From Prosopocoilus inquinatus (lineage: Eukaryota > Arthropoda > Insecta > Coleoptera > Lucanidae), in NCBI GenBank assembly GCA_036172665.1, contig CM069873.1:40270001-40334000 (forward strand): a stretch of 64,000 nt of DNA, read 5' to 3'. The notes beneath the pieces were generated by a model that saw only the letters and a list, made by a program, of their open reading frames with translations, had not been told where the DNA came from and searched no databases. How positions within the stretch are numbered: position 1 is the first letter of the stretch; each line of letters opens with the position of its first letter. The translations under genes were made by a program, and so were the position numbers. Shown here piece by piece: positions 32,796-42,220 of the stretch.

Positions 32796-33481
32796 AGTAA
32801 GTTTAAGTCATCTTATTGTAATAATTTATAATTTGTATATTTTTATTGTATTTAACAGTGACATCTAAACAAGTGGATTTTTTCCTGAAGCAAAAGAGAA
32901 GGCACGTGAACGATCCTTTTGATGACGTACAGAAGAAAAGACTTCTGACTGAAAACGTTGACAAACCAAAAGAAGAAAAGCCGGATGAGCACGGTTTGAA
33001 TATGCCCTCAGTTCGAAACGAGTTTCAATTTGAAATACTCTCCCAGCCTTACTTCACAGATGAAGATTTTCGTCAATGTGATACTAATGAGACAGCACCT
33101 TCCGAGATTTCAGAAGCAAGAGAGGTGACTGACGTAGATCAGTTGCCACTTTTAGCTCAAAGTGTATATTTTCTAAATAAGAGCCGTACGAAGTGGATTT
33201 GTGTCGGACTGTGTACCGAAACATTTTTTGATCCGATAATACGTATTATGGGTTCCAAAAGGCAGAGCATATCGTTTTTAGAAGAGGAATGGAAAGAATT
33301 TTGTTCTTATAACTACACTTTGAAGTCGTATTTTACTGAGAAGAAAACTATTTATCCGGTAATGAAAATCAGCTCAGTAAAGGCGTCTTTCGAACGCATC
33401 GAAGGAACGAAAATACTGAAATTAGAAAGAGGAGTGGAGACATTATATATATCTTATAAAGGTCTATTGGAACTTGTGTGA
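32796..33481 (+). CDS. Polinton protein of unknown function, split start codon
   Basis: A good intron (GTAAGT at 32797, TTTAACAG ending at 32858) joins A32796 to TG32859-32860, making an ATG in phase with the downstream frame; no other ATG exists before residue about 50. The protein is about 207 aa after splicing, acidic and basic in its first half, then a compact region (KWICVGLCTETFFDPIIRIM, then ISFLEEEWKEFCSY). The second half slightly recalls PC4-like DNA-binding proteins, a weak impression only. It ends at TGA 33479-33481, and a second open frame (33474-33707) follows in the +1 frame. I do not recognise the family. Confidence 0.6.
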
Positions 33482-33707
33482 TATTGTATTATATCGTTTA
33501 GAAGTTTTGAAACAATTGAACTATAAATCATTCTACAGCAACATGATTCCATGCTTGAGTGTTATGGAAAGTGATATGAAGACAAATGTTAAATCATTTC
33601 TCAATAATGAAATATCTGAGAAAGGAGCAATTACAAATGAATTAATGATGTTTGGAATTAGTAAATTAATTTTTGATATAAGTATGCATAAAGCTGTTAA
33701 TATGTAA
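33474..33707 (+). CDS. Small ORF in +1 frame after the previous gene
   Basis: About 77 codons without an ATG at the overlap (first internal ATG about 33543). It reads CDIVLYRLEVLKQLNY, then two helical-looking stretches. It may be the C-terminal part of the preceding protein, reached by a +1 shift, by an indel, or by an intron I do not see. No motif recognised. AATAAA follows at 33760. Confidence 0.4.
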   Translation: MCDIVLYRLEVLKQLNYKSFYSNMIPCLSVMESDMKTNVKSFLNNEISEKGAITNELMMFGISKLIFDISMHKAVNM

Positions 33708-33845
33708 ATGTTATGTGATTTAATATGTATATATTTCTAGATATGACACTGTCAGTTATAAATAAAATTTTCTAAGAACACTGTTTGACCCTTTATTTAA
33801 TAAACTAACGATACTTAACCAAAAAATTAAGAGAAATTTTTACGC

Positions 33846-33860
33846 TATATAAAGATAAGC
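33846..33860 (+). promoter_or_regulatory. TATA box upstream of PLA2-domain gene
   Basis: TATATAAAG at 33846-33854, about 70 bp before the ATG at 33920. A clear TCAGT initiator is not seen; transcription would start near 33875. Confidence 0.5.
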
Positions 33861-33919
33861 AGTGAGTATTGAAGTAGTACACATGTAACATCGTTGACTG
33901 TTAGAAAGAAAAGCCATAA

Positions 33920-34741
33920 ATGCGACGTCGTGTCAAAACAGATTACACTACGAGAAGCACCTTAAAACGAAAAGGTCGTGGTTTACTTAATACGTTAATT
34001 AATAAACTACCAGTAGAGTTACACTTACCAGGTTACAATTACTGCGGTCCGGGCACAAAATTAGACGTTCGACTTAAAAGAGGAGACAGAGGTGTGAATG
34101 CGTTGGATGAGGCTTGCAAGCAACACGATATCGCATATTCTGTAAGTAGCGATTTAGAAAAACGTCACGAAGCAGATAAAAAATTGTATCAAGCGGCAGT
34201 GAAAAGAGTGAAGAGTACAGAAGCGGGATTTGGTGAAAAAGCATCTGCGTTATCTGTAGCCGCCTTAATGAAAGCTAATACAAAGCTTGGAATGGGAAAC
34301 GGAGTGAAGAGAAAGCGTAGTAAAAGGAAGAAGCGTGGTGGTAAATTATCATTTCGACAAGCTGTAAGGAAAGCACAACATGCAATTTCACGTAATGGTA
34401 ACAAGAGTCTGTTAGAAAATGTGAAATTGGCGCAGGCTGTTTTAAAGAAGGACCACAAGAAAATAAGACCTCCACGTCAAAGAGTGATACCAATTCCTAA
34501 GAGAGGAGGGTTTTTACCTTTAATTCCATTATTTGCGGCTTTGGGCGCAATAGGATCGCTCGGCGGCGGTGCAGCTGCAATTGCTAAGGCGGTAAACGAT
34601 GCAAAAGCTGCGAAAGAGCAACTGAAAGAGGCAGAGCGACATAATCGCGCTATGGAAACAAAAGCAGTGGGAAGCGGATTCTATATAAAACCTTACAAAA
34701 CAGGGTGTGGGTTATATTTACGATCCAATCCAAAAAACTGA
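33920..34741 (+). CDS. PLA2-domain capsid-associated protein
   Basis: 273 aa. Residues about 30-90 resemble the phospholipase A2 domain of parvovirus VP1: HLPGYNYCGPGTKLD with the calcium-loop-like GPGT at 43-46, then ACKQHDIAY with the His-Asp pair at 69-70, and a further Asp at 86. A very basic stretch follows (KRKRSKRKKRGGK, about 129-141), then a glycine-rich hydrophobic segment (about 196-226), a coiled-coil-like stretch, and a C-terminal aromatic GSGFYIKPYKTGCGLYL. In parvoviruses this activity opens endosomal membranes; a similar role here is inferred. I recall PLA2-like proteins being described in adintoviruses. The gene ends at AAAAAACTGA, a predicted frameshift point into the protease. 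Confidence 0.8.
   Translation: MRRRVKTDYTTRSTLKRKGRGLLNTLINKLPVELHLPGYNYCGPGTKLDVRLKRGDRGVNALDEACKQHDIAYSVSSDLEKRHEADKKLYQAAVKRVKSTEAGFGEKASALSVAALMKANTKLGMGNGVKRKRSKRKKRGGKLSFRQAVRKAQHAISRNGNKSLLENVKLAQAVLKKDHKKIRPPRQRVIPIPKRGGFLPLIPLFAALGAIGSLGGGAAAIAKAVNDAKAAKEQLKEAERHNRAMETKAVGSGFYIKPYKTGCGLYLRSNPKN
34732..34738 (+). promoter_or_regulatory. Predicted -1 frameshift site, PLA2 protein to protease
   Basis: A-AAA-AAC in phase with the upstream gene, directly followed by its stop TGA (34739-34741). Slippage by -1 enters the protease frame at CTG 34738. The heptamer is among the most efficient known slippery sequences. The protease frame has no ATG before its conserved N-terminal region. Confidence 0.7.
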
Positions 34742-35112
34742 AATATTTGCCTCGGCGACCGTTGACTAACATTGACATACTGAAATATGCTAAAATATGG
34801 AAATTACCTTTCTTTCGAGGTGTGTTTATGAGAGATACTTTACCTAAAAAGATATGGAAGCATGAAAGTGGAGTAGTGAATTTAGATAGCGATTCTGGTG
34901 AAGGAACGCATTGGGTGGCATATTATAAGAGAGGAGGAATCGTAAAATATTTTGACAGCTATGGAGATCTACGACCTCCAGTTGAAGTAGAGAAATATCT
35001 TTTGTCGAACGGATTGGGAGTTATTAACTATAATTATGAAAGGTATCAGAAACAAAATACACAAAATTGTGGACACTTATGTCTACAGTTTTTAAAGTCC
35101 TTTACAAGTTAA
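34738..35112 (+). CDS. Adenain-like cysteine protease (PRO)
   Basis: The frame is open from about 34705, giving 135 codons. Catalytic residues, numbered from 34705, are His69 (GTHWVAYY), Asp84 (YFDSYGD), Gln115 and Cys122 (QNCGHLC), the order of adenovirus protease/ULP1-type peptidases. The N-terminal region LTNIDILKYAK and FRGVFMRDTLP is conserved in Polintons as I recall, and lies before the first ATG (about 34830), so initiation there would lose it. This supports synthesis as a -1 frameshift extension of the upstream protein. The protease matures capsid precursors. Alternatives: a lost start codon or a non-AUG start such as TTG at 34762. Confidence 0.88.
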   Translation: MKYLPRRPLTNIDILKYAKIWKLPFFRGVFMRDTLPKKIWKHESGVVNLDSDSGEGTHWVAYYKRGGIVKYFDSYGDLRPPVEVEKYLLSNGLGVINYNYERYQKQNTQNCGHLCLQFLKSFTS

Positions 35113-35134
35113 GTAAGAATGTAGTACTTGAAAG

Positions 35135-35869
35135 ATGGTCAACATGGAATCTTCACCCGTTGCGTGTACATTCACTCTTACGGGAACTGAATCAGTTTTA
35201 TTTTGTGAATTGAATCCACCACTATACCTCGATGAAGAGGCAACATATGAAATGTGCTTGTTAAATTTTGAAACGTTTAATGCAATACCTAACATAGATG
35301 AAAGTAATAATTTGATACATTATGAAGAAACAGGAAAAACGACGGTTTGGAAAACTATCGTTATACCTACAGGTACATATGAACTAGACGATATCAACCA
35401 ATATCTGAAAGATTATTTTCAAAATAACAATATCCCTGATTATATAAACATTAAAGGAAATAATAATACTTTAAAGGCAACCATACACAGTTCGGTTAAG
35501 CTCGATTTTAGTAAACCAAATTCATTGGGAAAATTGTTGGGTTTTAAACCGCGAACGTTGAAAGTAAACGATAATAACATTGGTGATTTTCCGGTGGAAA
35601 TAAATAAAGTAAATGCTATAAGAATAGAATGTAATCTAACCGGTGGATCTTATAACAACGGAGAACCCGGTCATGTTTTGTATCATTTCTTTCCAAATGT
35701 ACCTCCAGGGTTTAAAATAATAGAATCCCCTCTTCAAGCTATTTATCTTCCAGTGACCGTGAATGTGATTACGAGAATAGTCATTCGACTATTAGATCAA
35801 GAGAATCGATTAGTAAATTTTAGAAACGAAGTAATTACTCTAAGACTTCATTTGAGAAGATTCACATAA
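35135..35869 (+). CDS. Minor capsid protein (penton-like, single jelly roll)
   Basis: Intact 244-aa frame, ATG 22 bp after the protease stop. Predominantly beta-type sequence, with CTFTLTGTESVLFCELNPPLYL at the start and the conserved Polinton penton-like middle (GTYELDDINQYLKDYF; NSLGKLLGF). It ends in alternating hydrophobic strands (ITRIVIRLLD, EVITLRLHLRRF). In Polintons this protein occupies the vertices. Its place between protease and major capsid gene agrees. Assignment is by pattern and position. Confidence 0.8.
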   Translation: MVNMESSPVACTFTLTGTESVLFCELNPPLYLDEEATYEMCLLNFETFNAIPNIDESNNLIHYEETGKTTVWKTIVIPTGTYELDDINQYLKDYFQNNNIPDYINIKGNNNTLKATIHSSVKLDFSKPNSLGKLLGFKPRTLKVNDNNIGDFPVEINKVNAIRIECNLTGGSYNNGEPGHVLYHFFPNVPPGFKIIESPLQAIYLPVTVNVITRIVIRLLDQENRLVNFRNEVITLRLHLRRFT

Positions 35870-36129
35870 TGATTATTTACGATAGCAATTATTCGAAACG
35901 GAAAGAGTGTAGCAGAATTAGACGTAATGTATTATTTAAACCACGGAAACAGATACTGAACTGTTGTCGACAAAAAAAACTGAAATTGACACAGAGAAAT
36001 CGAATATATTTAGAGAGTTTAGGTTATAAGGTGCTAACATAGGGGGAATTATTCTGTAGAAGAAACGTAACCGTCAAAGGGTGAACACCATCATTACACG
36101 TAAGGCAATCATCATCTAAACAGAACGAC

Positions 36130-37350
36130 ATGGATATTTTGGGAGTAACTGATAAAATTAAATTGGACACTTCAATAACCAGTATGGAGTTCCATTCACA
36201 CTTACCATTCAGTTCATCATTTGGTAATAACGATGAAGTGCGTATCACCGTACCTGAGATCGACAATTACACCCTCCCTTGCGAAAGTTATTTGTACGTC
36301 GAGGGAAGACTGCGTTTGGTTAGTGATAATACTAAACACAGTGCGACGGCACAATTGATAAATAATCCGGTAGCTTATATGTTTAGCGAGATTAGATATC
36401 TTCTGAACGGAGTACAGGTGGATTCGGTAAGAAATGTTGGCATAACATCAACAATGAAAGGGTATTTTTCTTTTACTCGCAACGATACAGTAAAATTGGA
36501 AAATGCAGGATGGATTCAGGAGCATGATAAAATGAGCGATATACTCAACGTTAAGGGAGATTTCTCAGCAAGTGTACCTTTAAAGACACTATTAGGTTTT
36601 GGGGAAGATTATAAAAAGATCGTCTTGAATATGAGGCAAGAATTAGTATTGATCAGAGCAAATGATGACGTTGATGCAGTTCTGGAAACAAACAAGACGG
36701 AAAAGATTAAATTAATAATTGACAAAATTGTATGGCGTATACCTCATATTTCTGTTGGACTACGTGAGCAATTGGCTTTAACGAGAGTGACAGACAGAGA
36801 TGTTGAAATACAAATTCCTTTCAGAAGCTGGGAGTTGCACGAGTATCCGTCGCTCCCAACTACGACAAGTCATTCTTGGACAGTAAAAACGGCTCCGCAG
36901 TTGGAAACGCCAAGGTACATAATCATCGGTTTTCAAACTAAGCGAAAGGGTGTCGTCGATGCAAACATGAGTCTGTTTGATGACGTTAAGTTAAAATCAT
37001 TAACGGTATTTCTAAATGGCGAACGCTATCCGTACGACAATATTGATATTGATATTGAAAATAACAAATACGCCGTTATATACGACATGTATTCCAGATT
37101 TCAGGAAAATTATTATCATCGTGAAAGCAGTCAACCTTGGTTCAATCCAAAAGGATTAGCTAGTTGCCCATTAATAGGAATCGACTGCACTTTTCAGAGA
37201 GATGTAATGCATAAAAGTGCAGTAGAAATAAGAATTGAGTTTACAACTAAAGAAAATATTAAAGCTGATACTATTGCTTACTGTTTAATTCTGCATGACA
37301 AAGCGTTCTCTTATTCACCTCTCACCAAAATTGTCCGTCAGTTGATGTAA
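36130..37350 (+). CDS. Major capsid protein (double jelly roll)
   Basis: Intact 406-aa frame, within the range for a Polinton hexon-type protein. The start MDILGVTDKIKLDTSI is followed by YLYVEGRLRLV and NNPVAYMFSEIRYLLNGVQVD, and later VGLREQLALTRV, EIQIPFRSWELHEYPSLP and RYIIIGFQTKRKG, blocks I associate with Polinton MCPs. It would build the icosahedral shell. No stops or shifts. A noncoding space of about 260 bp lies upstream. Confidence 0.88.
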   Translation: MDILGVTDKIKLDTSITSMEFHSHLPFSSSFGNNDEVRITVPEIDNYTLPCESYLYVEGRLRLVSDNTKHSATAQLINNPVAYMFSEIRYLLNGVQVDSVRNVGITSTMKGYFSFTRNDTVKLENAGWIQEHDKMSDILNVKGDFSASVPLKTLLGFGEDYKKIVLNMRQELVLIRANDDVDAVLETNKTEKIKLIIDKIVWRIPHISVGLREQLALTRVTDRDVEIQIPFRSWELHEYPSLPTTTSHSWTVKTAPQLETPRYIIIGFQTKRKGVVDANMSLFDDVKLKSLTVFLNGERYPYDNIDIDIENNKYAVIYDMYSRFQENYYHRESSQPWFNPKGLASCPLIGIDCTFQRDVMHKSAVEIRIEFTTKENIKADTIAYCLILHDKAFSYSPLTKIVRQLM

Positions 37351-37430
37351 ACCGTGAATGGCAGTATTAACAGAGAAGCTAAAACTATTTGATTTAATTT
37401 GATTTTATAAGAAGCAACATCAACCGAACC

Positions 37431-37961
37431 ATGAAAAAACGATTTATTGTCATTGACATTCAAGGATTTAAAGTGGAAAATAATCAGTTTATACCAAAAG
37501 AGTTGGCTTCTTACGATAGTGAAAGAAAAGTGAGTCATTTTTTATTTCAACCACCCACAAGTTTGTCAATGGTCCCCAGAAAATTTCAAAATGTTGCAAA
37601 CTGGTTAATGACCAATCACCATTGCATTGATTGGAATAGAGGATTCGTCCCCTTATCTGAGTTTGACGCAATCATCAACTTTTTATGTTGTACAGCCAAA
37701 GTCGTTTACGTTAAAGGAGTGGAGAAGTCTCGATTTCTATGTGAAATTCTAGCGAAAAGCAATGGTGAAAGTGTACCTGTGTTAGATTTGGGTGAAATTT
37801 ACGAAGATGTACAAAAATTGCAAAAATCCGAACCCAAGTGTCCATTTCACTCAAGAAAAAATTGCATGTGTGCTTTAACGAACGTGTTTGATTTACATAA
37901 ATTTATTCAAACAAAGTTATATGAAGGATTTTTTACACTAAACATTTGTGATATATTATGA
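37431..37961 (+). CDS. Conserved Polinton-type protein, unknown function
   Basis: Intact 176 aa. It starts KKRFIVIDIQGFKVENN, where the acidic IDIQGF strand is reminiscent of DEDD-type exonuclease starts, and continues HFLFQPPTSLSM, NHHCIDWNRGFVPLSE and VVYVKGVEKSRFL, then a Cys/His-rich C-terminus (CPFHSRKNCMCALTNV). A nuclease relationship is an inference from the first strand only. It follows the major capsid gene on the same strand. Confidence 0.6.
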   Translation: MKKRFIVIDIQGFKVENNQFIPKELASYDSERKVSHFLFQPPTSLSMVPRKFQNVANWLMTNHHCIDWNRGFVPLSEFDAIINFLCCTAKVVYVKGVEKSRFLCEILAKSNGESVPVLDLGEIYEDVQKLQKSEPKCPFHSRKNCMCALTNVFDLHKFIQTKLYEGFFTLNICDIL

Positions 37962-38006
37962 GGAAACTTTGGTTCTTAGTTAGTATAAGAAAAGTTCAGC
38001 TTCGCA

Positions 38007-38342
38007 ATGGATTTCTTCTCCCGTCTATTTTGCAAGAACATTATAAAGCATGTTGTAGAGAAGGTTGGCGAAGTTATTGACCAGTACGAAAAAGATTGTT
38101 CGTTCAGTAGTATACCAGATAAGGATTTGAAGTACTTTCCAAAATCGTATCTATGTACCAGAGTCACAGCCGTAGATCTAGAATATATCTGGCCTAAGTT
38201 GCCAATCCATTATCAACGCTGTAAATATCTACAAAGTCAGAGACTCTGTCACCAACATTGGAATCAAACCGAATTTTCTTTGGATGAAATAGATGGTCCA
38301 CCTCCACGGAAGAAGAATTGCTATTTGTGTACTTATTCTTAA
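38007..38342 (+). CDS. Small hypothetical Polinton protein
   Basis: 111 aa, ATG 46 bp after the preceding gene. Helical N-terminus (MDFFSRLFCKNIIKHVVEKVG), then YFPKSYLCTRVTAVDLEYIWPKLP and a Cys-rich end (NCYLCTYS). No family recognised. Open frame, position and spacing support it as real. Confidence 0.5.
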   Translation: MDFFSRLFCKNIIKHVVEKVGEVIDQYEKDCSFSSIPDKDLKYFPKSYLCTRVTAVDLEYIWPKLPIHYQRCKYLQSQRLCHQHWNQTEFSLDEIDGPPPRKKNCYLCTYS

Positions 38343-40090
38343 ATATTATTATTAAAATATTAATTATTAAATATTGTTATTAATAATATATTATTATACA
38401 ATAAACTATAATCAGAAAGGAGTTGTTATTTTATTCGTTATTAATTTTAATAAATCAATTTAAGGATTTAAGAAAGAATTTAGAAATACATTGCGTTATT
38501 AAATTATTTAGATTAACTCTTGATGAGCAATTTAGCTTGACAGATTTTTATTGTCTTTGAAAGTATCGCTTTATTCGATTGAAATTTCAAACGTTGTCAA
38601 ATTTACGAATTTTCTACGATGTAAAAGTCACAAAAATGGTTTTCACTGTGCAGCGTTAAAAATTTCATAGCGAGAAGTGATCTGTATAAAAATTATAATA
38701 AACTAAATCAGAAAGGAGACGTTATTAATTTTAATCGATCAATTTAAAATTTAAGAATTTAGATTCACACACCGTCGTATAATAAATTAAGTGGCATAGA
38801 AAAGATAAACATGTTTGAAGGCGAACGTCGATTAAATATACAAATACTATAAAATTTACATATGTATTCCGAGTTGTGAATGAATATAAATACCGTTTTA
38901 AATAAATAAAAAGAAGCACGTTTTAAAGCGAGCCATACCAGCAAGAATTGCATAACAGTAAATTAACATATTTACGAGCATTCACCGTCGATTTAAAATT
39001 CAAATTCAATTTGCACAGAAATCGTTTAACTAATATATTGGTATTACACACCAGTCTTAATCGGTCTTTCACAAAGCTTAGTGCGTGTTTACTAAGAGAA
39101 TATAAGTAAGAGAATATTTTTAAGAATGTAATTTAAATTTACACGATTCTTACAAATAAAGATTAGGGGCTGACTGTTCGATGAAATCGTGGTTTCTAGA
39201 AGATGAGTGCTCGTGTGTGTAATGTGTATCGTTAAACTGTGTGACACTTGCAAGTTTGATTTAGGAAAATTTTTGCGAATAAAGATTATTATTCGACAGA
39301 TACACTTTTTCCTTACATTCATTTGAATAATGATTATTATAAACTTGGTAATAATAAGATTAGAATTACTATTCAACTTGGTTATAATAAGATTATTATT
39401 AAACTTCGTAAATGTTATTCAAATTCTAAAGTCGTTAGAGAGAATAATTAGTTATTGAAATTTTTTCAAAATAACTGCAAGTAAGAATAAAAAAAGAGAA
39501 GGAAAGAAGAAAAGGACAGAAAGGAAAGAAAAAAAGGAGAGAAGGAAAGAAAAAAAGAGGAGAAAGGAAGGAAAAAAGGAGGAAAGAAAGGAAAGAAGAA
39601 AAGAGGAAAGGTTAGTTCTAGTGGGCCGTGGTTACGCCTTCGTTACGCCTTCGTGACGCCCAGAAAATGGAAAGGGAAGAGTAGGGATGGGAGTGGGGAG
39701 AGGGCTTCCCCCCCCCCCCCCCGGTTGACCCAGATTCCGCGGAAACAGAAAGTTACCCCCACCAAACTCCGCCCACCGCCCACTAAGCCCCGCCCATTCT
39801 CCTCCCATTCATCCTCTTTTACTGCTACTGCAAATGGAAACGGGATAAAATAAATAATAAAAAAAATTTATTATGCGCGTTCGGTTTGACCTTATACAAC
39901 TTTAGTTTTGAATAACATTATGTTCAGGATGTTGTAATACAAAATACGTATTGCATCATTTCTGAGCAAGGTGTTCTTTCACTTTTCGATGTTCCGGTTA
40001 CGCGTGTTTGTTATGTGACCTTTTATAATGTTAATTTTGAATAACATATTACATAATTTCTTACGTGCAGTTTTAGAAGGTTTACCTTCA
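38343..40090. other. Noncoding Polinton spacer
   Basis: About 1.7 kb. A block starting ATCAGAAAGGAG is duplicated at about 38411 and 38707. 39480-39610 is almost pure purine on the plus strand (GGAAAGAAGAAAAGG type), and 39708-39722 is a run of 15 C. The ORF 39653-39853 is low-complexity and not supported. It separates the structural genes from the next transcription unit. Confidence 0.6.
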
Positions 40091-40100
40091 ACTTTTCGAG

Positions 40101-40145
40101 TATAAAAGGAGGCATTTATTTCGAATAAACTCACAAGTTATTTGT
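40101..40145 (+). promoter_or_regulatory. TATA promoter of the S/T/P-rich protein gene
   Basis: TATAAAAGG at 40101-40109 and TTCAGTGAA with its A at about 40148. A donor-like CTG|GTAAGT follows at about 40160, suggesting a short 5' exon. An acceptor-like TTTTGCATGCTAG just before 40333 would place the splice immediately before the ATG at 40334. Confidence 0.6.
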
Positions 40146-40324
40146 TCAGTGAATCTACTGGTAAGTGCTTTTACTTCTTAATTCATTAATAGATCTATAG
40201 TATGATACTCTATTTTTCCAGATATATCTGTTCTGTATCTGTTCTTGTTTGTTTAACAATTTAACTGTGAGTATTATTAAGTAAGATTTACGTTTTAATG
40301 TTTTAATATACTCCGTATTTTTGC

Positions 40325-42025
40325 ATGCTAGTAATGTCCTTTGGAAATGAACGCCCAATTTTACAGCAATATTTACAAGGAAATCCTTCTTCAACAGTAA
40401 CTACTAGCGTGGAATCTGCATTTAGAGAAACACAGACAGGAGTGGCAAGTACTGCTCAAGTAAATGTTTCTCAGAGTGCATTTACCACTCAAGCAAATGT
40501 GCCGCCTTCATGGTGGAATGAAATTGATAATTCCTCTTTCCTGTTGCAAGAAGGAATTATCAATGATTCTACACTGAACGCAGTTGGTGACGTAATAGAT
40601 CGTGTGGATTCTCGAGACATTCATTCCAGTCAACCAATTGTTAGCCAATTGCTGGTTCCTAGCCCTTTTATTCTTAATCAGCAATCTACCCAACCTCCTT
40701 TTATTATTCCACAACAATTAATCGCTACTTCTTCTTTAATGAAACCACCTCAAACTTCGAAACCACCAAATAAACCAGTTTCCCCATCAAATAAATCAGT
40801 TCCCATTCTTAAACAACCCACTCAACCCCTTATTTCTTCTTTCCTTACGCAAACCAAACCTACTCAACCCCTCATTTCTCAACAGTCAATAGTTACTCCT
40901 ATTGTAACATCCACATCAGCCTCTACTACTTCGGTTGCTGTAACATCCGTTCCTATTTCTACATCGGAAACTGTTCCTATTACATCCGTCTTTACAACTC
41001 CGAGTGTCATTTCTAGATCTGTTATTTCTAAATCAAAAACTCCGAGTTCCATTTCTAAATCTGTTTCTAAATCCGCTTCTAATACTCGTGAACCCACACA
41101 ATATTTACGCACCCTACGTGGCAACCAATATTCTCGTCTAAGGACCGTTAGCGACAAGTATGAAAGAGTGTGGTTGCCTAAAGCAGAATATTTGCAACGC
41201 AGAAGGGAACGCACAATGGAACGTAGATTGGAAAGAATTGCTAATGAAAGAGTTTTTCTTTCTTCTTTGCGTTCAAATCATGACTTGATGCATAGTGCGG
41301 AGTTGCAAGGTCAACTGAGTCAGTCGCAACCCCGTGTTGTTGCAGATAATATCCCGCTAAATCCTAATGACTCAGTTTCTGAAATAATTGATATATCAGA
41401 CCGTTCAATGGAGATATCTCAATTATCACCAATTGGGAATAATAATAACACGAACTCATCAATTAATATTAATCCAGTAATGATTAATAATTCTCCTTCT
41501 GTTCGTCGACCGAGGACTATTAATCTACCGAGGACTAATGTTAGTGAATCTGCTAATATTATATCCAATATTCAGAATTTGTCATCTTCACAATCACAAC
41601 CGGAACTACTTATCCCACCCTCTCAAATTCCACCTTCTCGACTTCAGATTTCACCTTCTCGCCTTGAAATATCCTCTCCTAGTGTCCGAACCTCTACACC
41701 TATTCGATCCCTTTCCTCATCACAACATGTTATACCCCTTCCTTCACCCTCTCCCAATTTAGTGGGAGTTATCTCAACAGCAGTCCAAAATTATTATGAC
41801 GGAATTATGCCTGAAGTCAGGAACTGTTGTTTAGAGGGTGAGAAAAATCTTAGAAAAGTCACGGATGAGTTGCAATCTTGTCGTGAAATTTTACGTACAG
41901 TTCGCTTAAGGTCTCCGACTGACCAGGCTTTAAACGAACAATATGACAAAATTTCCCTCATTCACAACCGTCTGAGCCTGATCCAAGATTTGTTTCATAA
42001 TCTTGTCGCAGACATATCTATTTAA
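40325..42025 (+). CDS. Large Ser/Thr/Pro-rich Polinton protein
   Basis: 566 aa if the first ATG is used, 563 from the second (40334), which fits a splice acceptor just upstream. Residues about 1-260 are low-complexity S/T/P/Q-rich (TTSVAVTSVP, VISKSKTPSS). A basic region of about 60 residues follows (RRRERTMERRLERIANERVF), then more low-complexity, and the last about 70 residues look like a coiled coil (NLRKVTDELQSCREILRTV). No enzymatic motif. It could be a disordered scaffold or nucleic-acid-binding protein; nothing more can be said. Confidence 0.6.
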   Translation: MLVMSFGNERPILQQYLQGNPSSTVTTSVESAFRETQTGVASTAQVNVSQSAFTTQANVPPSWWNEIDNSSFLLQEGIINDSTLNAVGDVIDRVDSRDIHSSQPIVSQLLVPSPFILNQQSTQPPFIIPQQLIATSSLMKPPQTSKPPNKPVSPSNKSVPILKQPTQPLISSFLTQTKPTQPLISQQSIVTPIVTSTSASTTSVAVTSVPISTSETVPITSVFTTPSVISRSVISKSKTPSSISKSVSKSASNTREPTQYLRTLRGNQYSRLRTVSDKYERVWLPKAEYLQRRRERTMERRLERIANERVFLSSLRSNHDLMHSAELQGQLSQSQPRVVADNIPLNPNDSVSEIIDISDRSMEISQLSPIGNNNNTNSSININPVMINNSPSVRRPRTINLPRTNVSESANIISNIQNLSSSQSQPELLIPPSQIPPSRLQISPSRLEISSPSVRTSTPIRSLSSSQHVIPLPSPSPNLVGVISTAVQNYYDGIMPEVRNCCLEGEKNLRKVTDELQSCREILRTVRLRSPTDQALNEQYDKISLIHNRLSLIQDLFHNLVADISI

Positions 42026-42220
42026 AAGATTAAGTTTGATTTAGTGTCTTAAGATTTAACTTCTTCTCTTAAGTAGATATGTCTGTGAATTATATTGTTG
42101 TTTAATGGTATGTTCCTCACATGAAGTTGGAAATGTTGTCGAGGTATTAGGTATGTTTTCGAGGATATAAAAAATTATTTTTCTTTGTACAATTTTTAAT
42201 AATTGTTATTCGTTTTACAG

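Noticed and set aside
32846..32858. Non-ATG start for the first Polinton gene
   Set aside because: The TTG-led extension lies in intron-like sequence; the split ATG created by splicing explains the start better.
39653..39853. 66-codon Pro/Lys-rich frame
   Set aside because: Lies in purine-rich and C-run low-complexity DNA; no conserved feature.
40879..41214. Minus-strand 111-codon frame opposite the S/T-rich gene
   Set aside because: Its repetitive Asp/Glu/Val text mirrors the low-complexity coding strand.
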